64,000 nt of DNA, from positions 682,001-746,000 of the forward strand of contig CAWIZH010000002.1 of NCBI GenBank assembly GCA_963840565.1, given 5' to 3'. The notes beneath the pieces are model-generated. The model had not been told where the DNA came from, made no database searches, and worked only from the letters and a program-made list of their open reading frames with translations. Made by a program: the position numbers and the translations under genes. Shown piece after piece: positions 7,535 through 15,959 of this stretch. Origin of the DNA: VRUE01 sp963840565 (GTDB taxonomy: Bacteria > Actinomycetota > Thermoleophilia > Solirubrobacterales > 70-9). Numbering within the stretch: position 1 is the stretch's first letter; every line of letters starts with the position of its first letter.

Positions 7535-9003
7535 TCGGCTGCCGCCTTCGGGTTGTCGGCGACGACGGCGTTGACACCGAAGCCGGTACGCACGTCGCGC
7601 AGGACGTAGAAGGGGATTTCGCGGACGCGGTTGGACATGTAACGGGTCAGGGTAAGGCGCTCGAACCTTATTCGAGCGACTGGGTGGAACTTCGGCGGCA
7701 CGCGTTCCGGCGGCCCCACCGTCGACTTGCTGATCACGTCGATTTCGCGCATCGGCGTCTCGCCGCTGAAGATGCGCAGGGATTTGTCATGGAGGTAGAA
7801 GCGAACCGGGTCGGCGGCGAGCTTCCAGGTAACGATCGCGCGCGGCACGCGCGGTGAGCCGAGCGCCTTGACGATCGCGCGGAAATCGGGCCGCTGCAGG
7901 TTCGGCGTCTGGGTGACGTGGATGTCGAAGGCGACCCAGTAGGCACAGAGCGCGAGCGCCAGCACCACGCCGATGCGCCGGGCGCGATCGGTGGCGAAGC
8001 CGATGCCGGCGGCGACGGCGAGCGGCACCAGCGCCGGCAGCAGATTGCGCTCGACCACGTAGTCCTTGCCGACCAGGGCCGCCGCCAACGCGAGCGCAGC
8101 GACGCCCAAGCCGACGACGAGGCCAAGCGCCGCGCCGCGCCGCTCGCCGCTCGATCCGCGCAAGGCGACGATCAGCAGGGCGACGCCGAGCAGAATTCCC
8201 GGCAGCAGGGCGTAGCGCTCGCGCGGCGGCTCGGCGATCACGTGCCCGGTCTCGCCGATCAGGAAGCTGATCCCGGTCTGGAAGAAGCGGGTGGAGAGCA
8301 GGCTTTCTTCGATCCAGCCGATGTGGGTCGGGTTGACCTGGGCGGAGATCAGCGGGACCAGAGCAAGGCCGACAAGACCGACGACGCCGATCGCCGGCAG
8401 CATCACGCGCCAGCGCGAGCGCAGCGCGATCAGCAGCCAGAGCGACTCGATCCCGACCGCGAAGAAGGCGAAGTAGTGGCTGCAAAGGGCGAGCGCCGAG
8501 GCAAGCGCCCAGAGCGCCAGGTCACGGCCCGAGCGGGTGCGCAGGGCGCGGGCGAAGAAGAGCAGCGAGGCGGCGCAGAAGAAGACGAGCAGCGCGTAGG
8601 AGCGGGCCTCCTGTGAGTACCAGATCAGCATCGGGCTGACCGCGATCAGGGCGGCGGTGATCAGGCCGGCGCGGCGGCTGGAGAGCTCGGCGCCGATGCA
8701 GTAGGCAAGCGGCACGGTGGCGGCGCCGAAGAGGGCCGAGAGCGAGCGCATCCCGACCTCGCCGGTGCCGAAGGCCTTCGCCCAGCCCCAGGCGAGGACG
8801 TAGTAGAGGGGCGGGTTGGACTCGCTCCCCTTCACCTGCTTGAGCATGTCGGTGAAGCTGCCGGGGATGACGCGGGCGACGGTGATCACCTCGTCGTGGT
8901 GGTAGCTCTGCACGCCGAGGCTGGCGAAGCGGATCGCGATGCCAAGCGCGGTAAGCAGGGCCAGCACCCAGAGGGCGCCGGAGCGGGAAGGTGTGAGGGT
9001 CAA
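7531..9003 (-). CDS. GT39-like (PMT-type) membrane glycosyltransferase
   Basis: A roughly 490-residue multi-membrane-segment protein resembling ArnT/PMT glycosyltransferases, which use polyprenyl-phosphate sugars on the outer face of the membrane. The first extracytoplasmic loop carries YHHDEV, the Asp-Glu catalytic motif, and further on ESNPPLYYVLAWGW and WYSQEARSYAL, both characteristic of the family. About eleven hydrophobic helices precede a soluble C-terminal segment. The TTG at 9001-9003 is chosen because it overlaps the GH92 stop (TTGA) and directly precedes the first helix. A much longer frame upstream is only the opposite reading of the GH92 gene. It overlaps gtrA-like by 4 nt downstream. 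The acceptor (protein, lipid or polysaccharide) cannot be read from the sequence. Confidence 0.85.
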   Translation of the reverse strand: MTLTPSRSGALWVLALLTALGIAIRFASLGVQSYHHDEVITVARVIPGSFTDMLKQVKGSESNPPLYYVLAWGWAKAFGTGEVGMRSLSALFGAATVPLAYCIGAELSSRRAGLITAALIAVSPMLIWYSQEARSYALLVFFCAASLLFFARALRTRSGRDLALWALASALALCSHYFAFFAVGIESLWLLIALRSRWRVMLPAIGVVGLVGLALVPLISAQVNPTHIGWIEESLLSTRFFQTGISFLIGETGHVIAEPPRERYALLPGILLGVALLIVALRGSSGERRGAALGLVVGLGVAALALAAALVGKDYVVERNLLPALVPLAVAAGIGFATDRARRIGVVLALALCAYWVAFDIHVTQTPNLQRPDFRAIVKALGSPRVPRAIVTWKLAADPVRFYLHDKSLRIFSGETPMREIDVISKSTVGPPERVPPKFHPVARIRFERLTLTRYMSNRVREIPFYVLRDVRTGFGVNAVVADNPKAAAE

Positions 9004-11456
9004 GGCGCGCAGGAGTGTTTCGGCATCGGCTGACCGGGGCCGTAGGAGGGCGGGGCCGCTGCGACGGAGCTGCCCCACTTGCGGCTGGGATGGCGACTGA
9101 GCTGGAAGGAGAGATCGACTCCTCTGGAGAGCGCACAGTACGTGGTCCAGGGCTTGGTCTGGACACGGCCATCGATCCGCAGGCTGGTGACGTAGGGGGC
9201 CCGGGCAGGGCTGAGGGCGACTCGGCGCTTGTGTTTGCCGTGGCCCTCGAGCATGTGGGCCGCGGCCGAGATCGTCACCCGGCGGTGATGGGCCATTGCA
9301 ATCGAGGCCTGTCCGAAGAGCGGACTGCCGATCGCCAGCAGGCCGACGCCTGGCACCTCCGGGTAGAGGCCGAGGGCGCCGAAGACGTACCAGGAGGAGA
9401 GCGTGCCGAGGTCGTCGTTGCCGGGGTAGCCGTCGGGAGCTGTGCTGTAGAGACGCAGGGCGCGGCGCACCGCCGCCTGTGCCTTGTAGGGAGCGCCGCT
9501 CCAGTCGTAGAGCCAGGGCACGTGCAGGGTCGGCTCGTTGCCGAGTAGCGCGTGGTCGGTGTGCGTCGCGCCGGGACCGCCGTTGAGCTTGCGCAGAAAA
9601 TGGTCGAGTCGCGCCGTCGCCTTCATCCGGCCGCCCATCGCATCGATGAGCCCGGCGGGGTCCTGCGGCACCATCCAGCTGTACTGGACCGAGTCGCCCT
9701 CGACGAAGCCACCGCCGTGCAGGTTGTCGTAATCGGCTGGAAAGGCGCCATTTTCGTATCTGGGCTCGACCTCGCCGCTGCCCGGGTTGAAGAGCTTGCG
9801 CCAGTTGCCTGAACGCTGCATAAATCGGCTGTAAGTGGTGCGATCGCCGAGCGAGCGCCCGGCGAACTGGGCGATCGCGAAGTCGTCGACCGTGTACTCG
9901 AGCGTGGTCGCGGCCGAGCCCCAGACGTCGTCGGGACTGCCGTAGATCGAGTTGGCGTTGCGGACGTTGGTGTCGAGGTCGAAGGGGACGTAGCCGTGGG
10001 CGAGGTAGGGAGTGAGGCCCTGGCGCTCGAGGTATTCGCCGTTGGCGCTGCGGCACGGTTCGTCGGCGCCCTTCAGCATCGCGGCGAGGGCGCCTTGGTG
10101 GTTGAAGGCGGTGGCGCCGAAGGCCGCCGCGGAGGCGATCAGCGGGTCGGCGGAGTCGCCGACCATGGTCATGCTCTGGCCGTTGGCGTAGGGCCAGCGC
10201 GGCAGGCAGCCGCTCTCGGCGGCGTCGGCGAGCAACGAGCGCACCATCTGGCTCGCCCGCTGCGGGACGAGGAGCGAGAGCAGTTGGATCTGGGTGCGGT
10301 AGGTGTCCCAGCCGGAGAAGTCGGCGTACTGGATGCGGCCCTCGGCCCGGTGCAGCAGCCCGTCCATGCCGATGTAGGCGCCACCGACGTCGCTGAAGGT
10401 TCGCGGGGCCAGGAAGGCGTGGTAGAGCGCGGTGTAGAAGGTGTCGATCCGGCGCTGCGAGCCGCCCCTGATCCGGATCCGCCCCAGCGCCTTGTTCCAG
10501 GCGCCCTGGGCGCGGCCCTTGACCCTGGCGAAGCGGAGCCCGGGGTTTTCCGCGGCGAGGTTGGCGCGGGCGTCTTCGACGCTGACGAAGGAGACGCCGA
10601 CCCGGGCAGTGACGATCCGGTTGTGGCGGGTGTCGAAGGTGGCGTAGGCGCCCGCGTCGGCGCTGGTCTTCGGGTTGGCGGGCGGGGACTGGCTGTCGCT
10701 CGCGGTGCTAGAGCCCTCACTGACTTTTTCCCCTTCCCAGGTGCCGAAGTCGCCGAAGGACCGGTCGAAGACCGCCGCTATATAGACGCGGTAGCGCGGG
10801 CGCTGGCCGCAGAAGAGCCCGCTGGAGGCGGTGCCATCGATCTCACGATGGTCCGGGTCGATCTGCACGGCGGCGAAATCGTCGGGCTGGGCGCTGCCGC
10901 CGGCGTTGATCAGGACGCTCGAGTGCGGGTTGCGGGGAAAGGTGAAGCGGGCCATGCCGGTGCGGGTGGTCGCGGTCAGCTCCGTCTCGATATCGGCCCC
11001 GCCGACCGGGTTGAGGCGAACCGAGTAGTAGCCAGGGCTGCCGCTCTCGTTCGCGTGCGAGAAGCCGGGCTGGAATCTGCCGTCGAGCGAGGAGCCACCG
11101 GCGGCGGGCGATCCCTCGAGCGGCTCGGTCGTGGGCAGAAAGGGAAAGTCTCCATATAGAGAGCAGCCGGCACCGGCGAGGTGGGTGAGGCTGAAGCCCT
11201 TGATGTGGGAGTCGCGGTAGTCGTAGCCGCCGCGGCCGTTGCGATCCGACGGAGTCGTGTCGGGGCTCCACTGGACCATGCCGAAGGGGAGCGTCGCGCC
11301 GGGGAAGTTATGGCCGCCACCGAAGGTGTCGTGACCGGGCTGGGTGCCGGCAAAAACGTGCACGTGGTCGGCCAGGCTCGCGCCCCGGGAGGCCGGGACG
11401 AGGAGGGCTAGAGAAGCGAGCGCTGCCGCGGTGGCGATGCCTGCACGTCGGATCAA
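9000..11456 (-). CDS. Secreted GH92 alpha-mannosidase
   Basis: An 818-residue exported enzyme of glycoside hydrolase family 92, calcium-dependent exo-acting alpha-mannosidases. A signal peptide (ATAAALASLALLVPASRG) is followed by the N-terminal family signature GGGHNFPGATLPFGMVQWSP. SGWDTYRTQ and GNDDLGTLSSWYVFGALG, both GH92 hallmarks, follow in order. The length is usual for the family. The TTG at 11454-11456 has no Shine-Dalgarno but a TAACGT hexamer 8 nt upstream, so it may be leaderless. It is the first gene of an operon with the GT39-like and GtrA genes. Likely roles are turnover of own mannosylated glycans or scavenging of mannan. Confidence 0.9.
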   Translation of the reverse strand: MIRRAGIATAAALASLALLVPASRGASLADHVHVFAGTQPGHDTFGGGHNFPGATLPFGMVQWSPDTTPSDRNGRGGYDYRDSHIKGFSLTHLAGAGCSLYGDFPFLPTTEPLEGSPAAGGSSLDGRFQPGFSHANESGSPGYYSVRLNPVGGADIETELTATTRTGMARFTFPRNPHSSVLINAGGSAQPDDFAAVQIDPDHREIDGTASSGLFCGQRPRYRVYIAAVFDRSFGDFGTWEGEKVSEGSSTASDSQSPPANPKTSADAGAYATFDTRHNRIVTARVGVSFVSVEDARANLAAENPGLRFARVKGRAQGAWNKALGRIRIRGGSQRRIDTFYTALYHAFLAPRTFSDVGGAYIGMDGLLHRAEGRIQYADFSGWDTYRTQIQLLSLLVPQRASQMVRSLLADAAESGCLPRWPYANGQSMTMVGDSADPLIASAAAFGATAFNHQGALAAMLKGADEPCRSANGEYLERQGLTPYLAHGYVPFDLDTNVRNANSIYGSPDDVWGSAATTLEYTVDDFAIAQFAGRSLGDRTTYSRFMQRSGNWRKLFNPGSGEVEPRYENGAFPADYDNLHGGGFVEGDSVQYSWMVPQDPAGLIDAMGGRMKATARLDHFLRKLNGGPGATHTDHALLGNEPTLHVPWLYDWSGAPYKAQAAVRRALRLYSTAPDGYPGNDDLGTLSSWYVFGALGLYPEVPGVGLLAIGSPLFGQASIAMAHHRRVTISAAAHMLEGHGKHKRRVALSPARAPYVTSLRIDGRVQTKPWTTYCALSRGVDLSFQLSRHPSRKWGSSVAAAPPSYGPGQPMPKHSCAP

Positions 11457-11498
11457 GGGGTTAGACGTTACGGCGCTCGCTTAATCTTCCCTGCGTCC

Positions 11499-12134
11499 AT
11501 GCGGGGAAGAACGGCCATTCTCATCGTCATCGCCGCGGCTGCGGTTGCAGTCGGCACCATCCTGGCGCTGGGTGGCGGCAAGGACAGCTCGCACGCCGAG
11601 GCGGCGACGAACGCCCCGCAGGGCGTCCCCACCGTCACCGTAGTCTCACCGCGCAACGGTGCCCGCCAGACCAGCCGCGCGGTCGTGGTCAAGGTCAAGA
11701 TCCGCAACTTCCAGCTCTCCCCGCGCCACTTCGGCGGCGAACCGCTGCTCGGCGAGGGCCACATCCGCTTCGGCCTCAACCGCGTCCCCGACTGCGTCGA
11801 CCCGGTCAAGCTGCAGCGGGCGATCGACAGCCCCTTCGGCAACGGCCGCCTCGTCGGTGCCTCCTTCGACTTCGCCAAGTACGCCGGTCCCAACGGCGTC
11901 CTGGCCGAACGGATCGGCTCGGCCGGCAGCTACTCGCCCGCGACCCGGCCCGAGATCTACTACCACGACCTCAAACCCGGCTTCTACCGCCTCGTCATCA
12001 CTCTTGCCCAGAACGACGGCGCGACCACCCCCTTCCACGCCGTCACCAACTTCCAGATCCTCTCCGCGCCCGGCCACGGCCCGAAGTGCACCGGCGGCAA
12101 GGTGCCCAGCGCCAAGGCCGCCGCCTTCGGCTAG
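11499..12134 (+). CDS. Exported protein of unknown function
   Basis: A 211-residue protein with an N-terminal signal or anchor helix (TAILIVIAAAAVAVGTILAL). A low-complexity linker and one compact beta-rich domain follow (VTVVSPRNGA, VVVKVKIRNF, PGFYRLVITLAQND), with two cysteines (VPDCVD, GPKCTG) that may form a disulfide. The pattern is loosely like copper-chaperone-type or DUF4399-like beta-sandwiches, but the usual Met/His ligands are not evident, so no function is assigned. It is transcribed divergently from GH92 across a 42-bp gap and ends in a compound hairpin. Confidence 0.7.
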   Translation: MRGRTAILIVIAAAAVAVGTILALGGGKDSSHAEAATNAPQGVPTVTVVSPRNGARQTSRAVVVKVKIRNFQLSPRHFGGEPLLGEGHIRFGLNRVPDCVDPVKLQRAIDSPFGNGRLVGASFDFAKYAGPNGVLAERIGSAGSYSPATRPEIYYHDLKPGFYRLVITLAQNDGATTPFHAVTNFQILSAPGHGPKCTGGKVPSAKAAAFG

Positions 12135-12139
12135 TCCCG

Positions 12140-12186
12140 TTCCGGTGCGCCTTTTCCCCCTAATGCGGGGCAAAGGAACACCGGAA
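12140..12186 (+). terminator. Compound terminator hairpin after the exported protein
   Basis: Outer arms TTCCGGTG (12140-12147) and CACCGGAA (12179-12186) enclose a second stem pairing CCTTTtCCCC with GGGGcAAAGG. There is no long U-tract. It lies 6 bp after the stop codon and before the ABC exporter promoter. Confidence 0.6.
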
Positions 12187-12205
12187 GGCGAGATTGGCCA
12201 ATACT

Positions 12206-12221
12206 TCACTTTGTATAGTGA
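12206..12221 (+). promoter_or_regulatory. Overlapping -10 element and small inverted repeat before the ABC exporter
   Basis: TCACT (12206-12210) and AGTGA (12217-12221) form an inverted repeat around TTGTAT. The hexamer TATAGT (12214-12219) ends 7 nt before the ATG at 12227, so the message is probably leaderless. A PadR- or GntR-type repressor could bind the repeat, but no such regulator gene is nearby. Confidence 0.45.
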
Positions 12222-12226
12222 GTCCG

Positions 12227-14044
12227 ATGCGGACTTACCGTCGTTTGATGGGCTTTTTGCGCCCTTACCGCCGCCAGCTGTGGGGCTCGCTGGCCTTTGC
12301 CTGGGCGGCGATGGGGATGACGGTGCTGATCCCGTGGCTGATCGGGCAGGCGGTCAACGCGATCCAGGACGGCGACAAGCCCGATCTGCTGCCGCTGGCG
12401 CTGGCGATCGTCGGCGCCGGGATCCTGCGCCTGGGGCTGACCGTGGTGCGGCGCCTGGTCGCCGGGCGGGTCTCCCTGGCGGTCGAATTCGACCTGCGCC
12501 AGCTCTTCTACGCCCACCTGCAGCGGCTCGAGCTCGGCTTCTTCGACGGCCAGCAGACCGGGCAGCTGATGTCACGGGCGACGGTCGACCTGCAGGCGAT
12601 CCGCTTCTTCCTCGGCTACGGCCTGATCTTCATCACCCAGAACCTGCTGACGATCACCCTGGTGACGATCGTGATGGTCGCGATCAACCCGCTGTTGGCC
12701 CTGATTGCCCTGATCCCCGCCCCGCTGATCGTCTTCACCGCCTCCCGCTACAACCGCGTCTCGCGGCCGGCCCAGCAGGAGGTGCAGCAGCGAATCGCCG
12801 AGCTGACCGCGGAGGCCGAGGAGAACATCTCCGGGATTCGCATCGTCAAGGCCTTCGCCCGCGAGGAATACCAGCTGCACCGCTTCCAGCGGGCGGTCGG
12901 CCGCGTCTTCGACCAGAGCATCTACTCGACCAAGCTGCAGGCCTTCTTCTCGCCGCTGATCGGGCTGCTGCCGCAGATGGGGATCGCCCTGGTGCTGCTG
13001 GTCGGCGGCCGCATGGTGATCGACGGCAACCTCAGCCTCGGCAACTTCACCGCCTTCTACACCTACCTGGTGATCCTCGCCGGGCCGATGCGGATGCTCG
13101 GCGTGGCGATGGGAATGGCGCAGCGCGCCATCGCCTCCGGCAACCGGCTGTTCGAGATCCTCGACCGCGAGCCCGAGATCGAAAGCCCGCCCGGCGCCCC
13201 ACCGCTGCCGGCCGGCGGCGGCAGCGTGCAGATGGAGGGCGTGACGCTTCGCTATGAGGGGGCCGGCGCAAGCACAAAGGAGTTTGACCCCACTGGGGGT
13301 GGGTCAAAGTACGCAGCGGCGCTGAGCGACATCGACTTCGAGGTCGCCACGGGAAGCACGGTGGCGCTGGTCGGGCCGTCCGGCTCGGGGAAGACCAGCC
13401 TGGTTGCCCTGATCGCCCGCCTCTATGACCCGAGCGAGGGCTCGGTACTGGTCGACGGGGTCGACGTGCGCTCGGTCGAGGTCGAGTCGCTGCGCACCGA
13501 GATCGCCTTCGTCGGCGACGAGAGCTTCCTCTTCAGCGCCAGCGTCGCCGAGAACATCGCCTACCCGCGCTCCGAGGCGCCCCGCGAGGAGATCGAAGCG
13601 GCCGCCCGGCGCGCCCAGGCCGCCGACTTCATCGAGGACCTGCCGGGCGGCTATGACACGGTCGTCGGCGAGCGCGGCCTGACCCTCTCCGGGGGGCAGC
13701 GTCAGCGCGTCGCGATCGCCCGGGCCCTGCTCGCCGACCCGCGCATCCTGATCCTCGACGACGCCACCTCCTCGGTCGACGCGACCACCGAGTCGGCGAT
13801 CAAGTCCGGCCTGCGCGAGGCGATGACCGGGCGCACTACTTTCATCATCGCCCACCGCCTCTCGACCGTCTCCCTCGCCGACGAGGTGATCGTGATGGAC
13901 GGCGGCCGGATCGTCGACCGCGGCACCCACGCCGAGCTGCTCGAAGGCTGCAGCTTCTACCGCGAGATCGCCGAGCACGGCCTCGCCGACTCGGTCTTCC
14001 TCCAGCGCGACCTCGAGCAGCGCGAGGAGGTGGCGCGACTGTGA
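12227..14044 (+). CDS. ABC exporter half-transporter, degenerate-site subunit
   Basis: A 605-residue TMD-NBD fusion with six membrane helices (residues 1-310) and an ATPase domain. Walker A is GPSGSGKTS and the signature is LSGGQRQR. Walker B ends LILDDATS, with Asp in place of the catalytic Glu, and the Q-loop region reads FVGDESFLFS without the usual Gln. It is therefore the non-hydrolytic partner of a heterodimer, as in TM287/288 or BmrCD. The ATG at 12227 is preferred to the TTG at 12194 because the promoter hexamer lies between them. An unusual loop encoded by a palindromic DNA element sits just before the NBD. The next gene starts in its stop codon. Substrate unknown, probably lipid or drug. 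Confidence 0.9.
   Translation: MRTYRRLMGFLRPYRRQLWGSLAFAWAAMGMTVLIPWLIGQAVNAIQDGDKPDLLPLALAIVGAGILRLGLTVVRRLVAGRVSLAVEFDLRQLFYAHLQRLELGFFDGQQTGQLMSRATVDLQAIRFFLGYGLIFITQNLLTITLVTIVMVAINPLLALIALIPAPLIVFTASRYNRVSRPAQQEVQQRIAELTAEAEENISGIRIVKAFAREEYQLHRFQRAVGRVFDQSIYSTKLQAFFSPLIGLLPQMGIALVLLVGGRMVIDGNLSLGNFTAFYTYLVILAGPMRMLGVAMGMAQRAIASGNRLFEILDREPEIESPPGAPPLPAGGGSVQMEGVTLRYEGAGASTKEFDPTGGGSKYAAALSDIDFEVATGSTVALVGPSGSGKTSLVALIARLYDPSEGSVLVDGVDVRSVEVESLRTEIAFVGDESFLFSASVAENIAYPRSEAPREEIEAAARRAQAADFIEDLPGGYDTVVGERGLTLSGGQRQRVAIARALLADPRILILDDATSSVDATTESAIKSGLREAMTGRTTFIIAHRLSTVSLADEVIVMDGGRIVDRGTHAELLEGCSFYREIAEHGLADSVFLQRDLEQREEVARL
13283..13308 (+). repeat. Palindromic element inside the ABC exporter gene
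   Basis: TTTGACCC (13283-13290) and GGGTCAAA (13301-13308) are perfect 8-bp arms around a 10-nt G-rich loop. The element is translated in frame as part of an extra loop (FDPTGGGSK) between the last membrane helix and the ATPase core. Confidence 0.5.
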
Positions 14045-15897
14045 CGGAAGAACGAAGCCGCTTTCGCAACATCGTGCTGCTCTTCGCCGCGGTTTGGAAG
14101 CTGATCCGCGGCGAGGATCAGCGTGCGCGCAAGGTGCGCTGGATGATCGGCCTGCTGCGCCCCTACCGCGGCAAGGTGGTGCTGATGTTCGTCGCCCTGC
14201 TGATCGCGACCGGCGCCGGGCTTGTCCCTCCCTACCTCGCCGGCAAGGCGGTCGACTCGGTCAACTCGGGCATCGTCACCGGCGAAATCGGCGACCTGGA
14301 CTGGATCGTTGCCGCCTTCGTCGTCGTCGCGACCCTTTACGCGGCCGCCACGTACCTGCAGACCTACCTGGTCGGTTGGGTCGGCACCCGCGCCCTGCAG
14401 GACCTGCGCGAGCGGGTCTTCTCCCACCTGCAGACGATGTCGATCGGCTTCTTCACCCGCCGCAGCCCCGGCGTCCTGATCAGCCGCATGACCAACGACA
14501 TCGAGGCGCTCAACCAGCTCGTCACCGACGGCGTGGTGACGATGTTCTCGAGCGTCCTGACCCTGGTCGGCGTGGTCGTGATCCTGCTCGTGCTCGACGT
14601 CAAGCTGGCCCTGGTCACCTTCATCACCTTCCCGCTGATCGCGGTCGCCAGCGTCGTCTTCCGGATCGTCTCCCACGGCGCCTACCGGGAAACCCGCGAG
14701 CGGATCGGCGCGATCACCGGCTACCTGCAGGAGACGCTGAGCGGCGTGCGGGTGGTGCGCAGCTTCGGCCAAGAGCCGCGACACATGAAGGCAATGACCG
14801 AGCTGAACGAAGCCAACCGCGAGGCGAACATGCGCACGGTCTTGCTCAACGCCTCCTACTTCCCCGGGGTCGAACTGCTTGCGTCAGTCGGGACCGCGGC
14901 GATCCTGCTCTACGGCGGCACTCAGGCGATCGATCACGCGATCCAGATCGGCACGATCATCGCCTTCGTCGGCTACCTGACCGTCTTCTTCGAACCGATC
15001 CAGCAGCTCTCCCAGCTCTACACGACCTACCAACAGGGGATGGCCGCGCTGGACAAGATCTTCGACCTGCTCGACACCGCGCCGGACATGGTCGACGCGC
15101 CGGGCGCGATCGATCCTGGGACTTTGCGCGGTGAGATCGAGATGGAGGGTGTCTCTTTCGCCTACGCCGATGACGCGATGGAGAGCGAGGGGCGCGGCGA
15201 GCGGGTCGACTGGGCGATGCGCGACATCGATCTGCATGTACCGCCCGGGCAGACCTTGGCGCTGGTCGGCTCAACCGGAGCCGGCAAGTCAACCTTCGCC
15301 AAGCTCGTAGCGCGCTTCTATGACCCGCAGAAGGGCCGGGTGCTGGTCGACGGCCACGATCTGCACGGGGTGCAGCAGCAGGCGCTGCGGCGCCAGCTTG
15401 GGATCGTGCCGCAGGAGGGCTTCCTCTTCTCCGGCAGCGTGCGCGAGAACATCGCCTTCGGCCGGCCCGAGGCCTCGCTCGAGGAGATAGAGGACGCCGC
15501 CGCTGCGGTCGGCGCGACCGAGTTCATCGCGGCGCTGCCGGAAGGGATCGAGACCGAGGTCGGCGAGCGCGGCGTGCAGCTCTCGGCGGGCCAGCGCCAG
15601 CTCGTCGCCTTCGCCCGGGCGCTGCTGGCCGAGCCACGCATCCTGATCCTCGACGAGGCGACCTCCAACGTCGACGTGCGGACCGAGAAAACGATCGAGA
15701 AGGGGCTGGAAAGGCTGCTGACGGGACGCACCGCGATCGTCATCGCCCACCGCCTCTCGACGATCCGCCGCGCCGGCAAGATCGTCGTCCTGGAACACGG
15801 CCGCATCGCCGAGCAGGGCACCCACGACGAGCTGATCGAGGCCGACGGGCCCTACTCGCGCCTCTACGGTGCCTGGCAGGAGTCCTCGGCCGCCTGA
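14041..15897 (+). CDS. ABC exporter half-transporter, catalytic subunit
   Basis: A 618-residue TMD-NBD fusion and partner of the preceding gene, whose stop it overlaps by 4 nt (GTGA). It has six membrane helices, Walker A GSTGAGKST, Q-loop IVPQEGFLFSG, Walker B LILDEATS with the catalytic Glu, and H-loop IVIAHRLST. Its signature is LSAGQRQL, with Ala in the second Gly position. This signature would sit against the degenerate Walker motifs of the partner, while its own intact Walker motifs face the partner's canonical LSGGQ: one active and one inactive ATP site. The GTG at 14041 is chosen by the overlap. The gene ends 15 bp before a strong palindrome. Confidence 0.92.
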   Translation: MTEERSRFRNIVLLFAAVWKLIRGEDQRARKVRWMIGLLRPYRGKVVLMFVALLIATGAGLVPPYLAGKAVDSVNSGIVTGEIGDLDWIVAAFVVVATLYAAATYLQTYLVGWVGTRALQDLRERVFSHLQTMSIGFFTRRSPGVLISRMTNDIEALNQLVTDGVVTMFSSVLTLVGVVVILLVLDVKLALVTFITFPLIAVASVVFRIVSHGAYRETRERIGAITGYLQETLSGVRVVRSFGQEPRHMKAMTELNEANREANMRTVLLNASYFPGVELLASVGTAAILLYGGTQAIDHAIQIGTIIAFVGYLTVFFEPIQQLSQLYTTYQQGMAALDKIFDLLDTAPDMVDAPGAIDPGTLRGEIEMEGVSFAYADDAMESEGRGERVDWAMRDIDLHVPPGQTLALVGSTGAGKSTFAKLVARFYDPQKGRVLVDGHDLHGVQQQALRRQLGIVPQEGFLFSGSVRENIAFGRPEASLEEIEDAAAAVGATEFIAALPEGIETEVGERGVQLSAGQRQLVAFARALLAEPRILILDEATSNVDVRTEKTIEKGLERLLTGRTAIVIAHRLSTIRRAGKIVVLEHGRIAEQGTHDELIEADGPYSRLYGAWQESSAA

Positions 15898-15912
15898 TCT
15901 CCACCGAGAGGA

Positions 15913-15941
15913 ACGTTATGCATGTCTGACATGCATAACGT
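15913..15941. terminator. Near-perfect 29-nt palindrome between convergent genes
   Basis: The arms are 14 bp each around a single central base (core ATGCATGTC/GACATGCAT). It sits midway between the 3' ends of the ABC exporter and the lipoprotein gene. It most likely ends transcription from both sides. A DNA-binding site is an alternative because the loop is too small for a classical hairpin. Confidence 0.55.
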
Positions 15942-15959
15942 CGACTTCGTCGGAGTGAC

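Noticed and set aside
9004..10056. N-terminal extension of the GT39-like frame
   Set aside because: The extension is Arg/Pro/Gln-rich and lies wholly inside the GH92 gene in another frame; the enzyme's first membrane helix starts right after the TTG at 9003.
13283..13308. Palindrome in the ABC gene as a transcription terminator
   Set aside because: It lies within an intact coding frame shared with a coupled downstream subunit; termination there would cut the operon.
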